Assembly: GCA_000436115.1 (NCBI GenBank)
Contig: FR894562.1
Span: 18,940 to 25,837 of the forward strand
DNA: 6,898 bases
Reading direction: 5' to 3'
DNA from: Firmicutes bacterium CAG:534
GTDB taxonomy: Bacteria; Bacillota; Clostridia; Lachnospirales; Lachnospiraceae
Shown: positions 5,430 through 6,898 of the stretch, piece after piece
Position numbering within the stretch: the first letter of the stretch is position 1
Layout of the letters: every line of letters starts with the position of its first letter
Program-made: the position numbers and the translations under genes
The notes under the pieces: generated by a model
What the model was told of the DNA's origin: nothing
Seen by the model: the letters and a program-made list of their open reading frames with translations, nothing else
The model's database searches: none

Positions 5430-6898
5430 ATGAAAAATTATCCGGCAATCGGGATCAGACCTGTAGTAGACTCCAGAAGAATGGGAATACGGGATGCGCT
5501 GGAAGGAAAGGTCAGACAAATGGCGGAAAGCGCCGCCAGCTTAATAAGGGAAAATGTGGTTGCAACGTTAAGCGTAACCCCAAGCTGGTGCTATCCTCTG
5601 GAAACCATTGATTTAAGTCCGCTTACCATAAAAGCTATCTGGGGCTTTAACGGAACAGAACGTCCGGGGGCGGTGTACCTGGCATCGGCCATTGCAGCCC
5701 ACAATCAGATGAAGCTTCCGTGCTATTCCATATACGGAAGGGACGTTCAGGATATGGAAGAAGACAAAATCCCTTAAGATGTGGCAGAAGAGATTTTAAG
5801 ATTTGCCAGATGCGCTGCTGTTGTGGGACAGCTTAAAAATAAATCCTATGTGGGGTTTGGCGCAGTTTCCATGGGGATCATGGGATCCTTTTTAGATCCG
5901 CTCTTTTATATCCAGTATCTGGGCATGCGTCCGGAATGGGTGGATATGACAGAGATCTTAAGGAGAATGGATCAGGGGATCTATGATGAAGAGGAATTTC
6001 AAAGAGCCCTTGCCTGGGTGAAGGGAAAAATGCCCTTTTTGCAGGCTTTCAGGGGCAGCGCATGTGGACTGATTATAAGCCAAACGGAGATTTTACCGAG
6101 GCGATCCTGAACTCCACCTTTGACTGGAACGGAAAAAGAGCGCCTTTTGTCTTTGCAACGGAAAACGATAACCTGAACGGGCTTTCCATGCTGTTTGGAA
6201 ATCTGCTGACAGGAAAGGCAAGCGGCTTTTCAGATGTCAGGTGTTATTGGAGCCCGGCGGCAGTGGAGCGTGTAACAGGGTGGAAACCGGAAGGAGCGGC
6301 AAAGGATGGATTTATCCACCTGATCAATTCCGGGTCTACCTGCCTGGACGCTACAGGCAAAAGCCTGGATGAAAACGAAACACCTGTTATGAAACACTGG
6401 TGGCAGATGACGGAAAGAGACATTGACGCCTGCCTGGAGGCTACAGACTGGTGCCCGGCGGAGCTTTGTCAGTTCCGGGGCGGCGGCTATTCTTCCCATT
6501 TTAAAACGGACGCCCAGATGCAGCTCACCATGGTAAGGGTCAATCTGGTAGAGGGCGTAGGGCCTGTTCTGCAGATTGCCGAAGGCTGCAGCATTACCCT
6601 CCCGAAGGAGGTTCATGACAAGATCGATGAGCGGACGGATCCTACCTGGCCTACCACCTGGTTTGTACCCAGGCTGACAGGAGAAGGAGCCTTTCAGGAT
6701 GTTTATCATGTAATGGCATCCTGGGGAGCCAATCACGGAGCCTTTATCCATGGACATGTGGGCGCAGACCTGATCACTCTGGCATCCATGCTGCGTATCC
6801 CTGTGGCAATGCACAATGTGGAGGAGGAAAAGATTTTCCGGCCCCATGTCTGGGGCAGCTTTGGAACAAAGGATTTAGAGGCGGCAGATTTTGCGGCA
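5430..6898 (+). pseudogene. fucI: L-fucose isomerase, broken by two deletions and a stop; 3' end off window
   Basis: The translated pieces follow FucI from its first residues to near its end. Piece one starts at ATG 5430 (GAGGG 5420-5424) with MKNYPAIGIRPVVDSRRMG and continues to WGFNGTERPGAVYLASAIAAH. Near codon 40 it jumps from SLIRE to NVVATLSVTP, lacking about 35 residues present in E. coli FucI, without a frame change. TAA at 5775-5777 interrupts IP-DVAEEILRFA, where relatives often have Glu; a single G-to-T change would explain it. Piece two continues in the same frame through KSYVGFGAVSMGIMGS and RALAWVKG. At about 6023-6030 roughly 55 more codons are missing and the frame changes (net loss 1 mod 3), resuming as NALFAGFQGQR and staying open to 6898. 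The family metal ligands are still encoded (Glu in ATEND, Asp in SDVRCYW, His in WGANHG). FucI forms L-fuculose from L-fucose and also acts on D-arabinose; this copy cannot make a full enzyme. Confidence 0.93.

Larger units (their letters stand above)
5333..5438 (+). repeat. 8-bp direct repeats bounding a candidate 90-bp insertion
   Basis: TGAAAAAT occurs at 5333-5340 and again at 5431-5438, where the second copy is part of the fucI start (aTGAAAAAT). The repeat period is 98 bp, with 90 bp between the copies. Deleting one period joins GGAGGTAAGA directly to TTGAAAAATTATCC: a strong Shine-Dalgarno 5 nt before a TTG codon in frame with fucI. This is what a small element with an 8-bp target duplication would leave. 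Against it, the left copy is also one arm of hairpin 1, and the repeat is A-rich. Confidence 0.35.

Noticed and set aside
5430..5777. Selenocysteine or stop-codon readthrough to keep FucI functional
   Set aside because: The stop is TAA rather than TGA, and the two deletions and the frameshift would still destroy the enzyme.
5781..6110. Separate 109-codon gene starting at GTG 5781
   Set aside because: It is the middle of FucI in the same frame as the upstream piece, separated only by TAA 5775-5777; its last 20 or so codons are out-of-frame readthrough after the second deletion.
6230..6847. Minus-strand 205-codon ORF
   Set aside because: It is antisense to the FucI C-terminal region, which shows clear homology on the plus strand.

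Overview
The window looks like chromosome from an anaerobic, low-to-mid GC Firmicute, most likely a Clostridia/Lachnospiraceae gut-type bacterium. This is inferred from protein flavour (MutS2, a PflX-type radical SAM protein, and an epimerase resembling the clostridial D-allulose 3-epimerases), strong GGAGG-type ribosome binding sites and extended -10 promoters. No database search was possible, so the taxon is not proven.

Layout. (1) Positions 1-1885, minus strand: the first 628 codons of mutS2. Its C-terminal Smr end lies beyond the left edge, which is why it does not appear as a closed ORF. (2) Positions 1886-2061: a divergent intergenic region with one promoter facing each way and a 12-bp palindrome inside the mutS2 promoter spacer. 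(3) Positions 2062-5299, plus strand: a compact run of a polytopic membrane protein (DUF6056-like), a PflX-type radical SAM protein that overlaps it by 29 bp, and, 27 bp further on, a ketose 3-epimerase of the D-allulose/D-tagatose family with all metal ligands present. (4) Positions 5300-5429: a 130-bp spacer packed with inverted repeats, an orphan Shine-Dalgarno and an 8-bp direct repeat. (5) Positions 5430-6898 and beyond: an L-fucose isomerase gene (fucI) that is clearly broken. It carries an internal in-frame deletion near codon 40, an in-frame TAA at 5775-5777, and a second, larger deletion near 6023-6030 that also shifts the frame.

How the parts fit. The epimerase and the fucI remnant suggest that this was once a rare-sugar/deoxy-sugar isomerisation locus (aldose to ketose by FucI, ketose C3 epimerisation by its neighbour). 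With FucI dead, the intact epimerase is either left over or serves another ketose route. The membrane protein and radical SAM gene are co-transcribed upstream by position, but nothing in the sequence ties them to sugar use.

The most unusual part is the 5322-5438 spacer. It can fold into competing long helices, one of which needs two G-U pairs and so works only in the plus-strand RNA. It also sits between two copies of TGAAAAAT. Removing one repeat unit would place a TTG start in frame with fucI behind a GGAGG site. It may be a small inserted element or a leader RNA. No tRNA, rRNA, CRISPR array, complete insertion sequence or gene-free stretch longer than 300 bp was seen.
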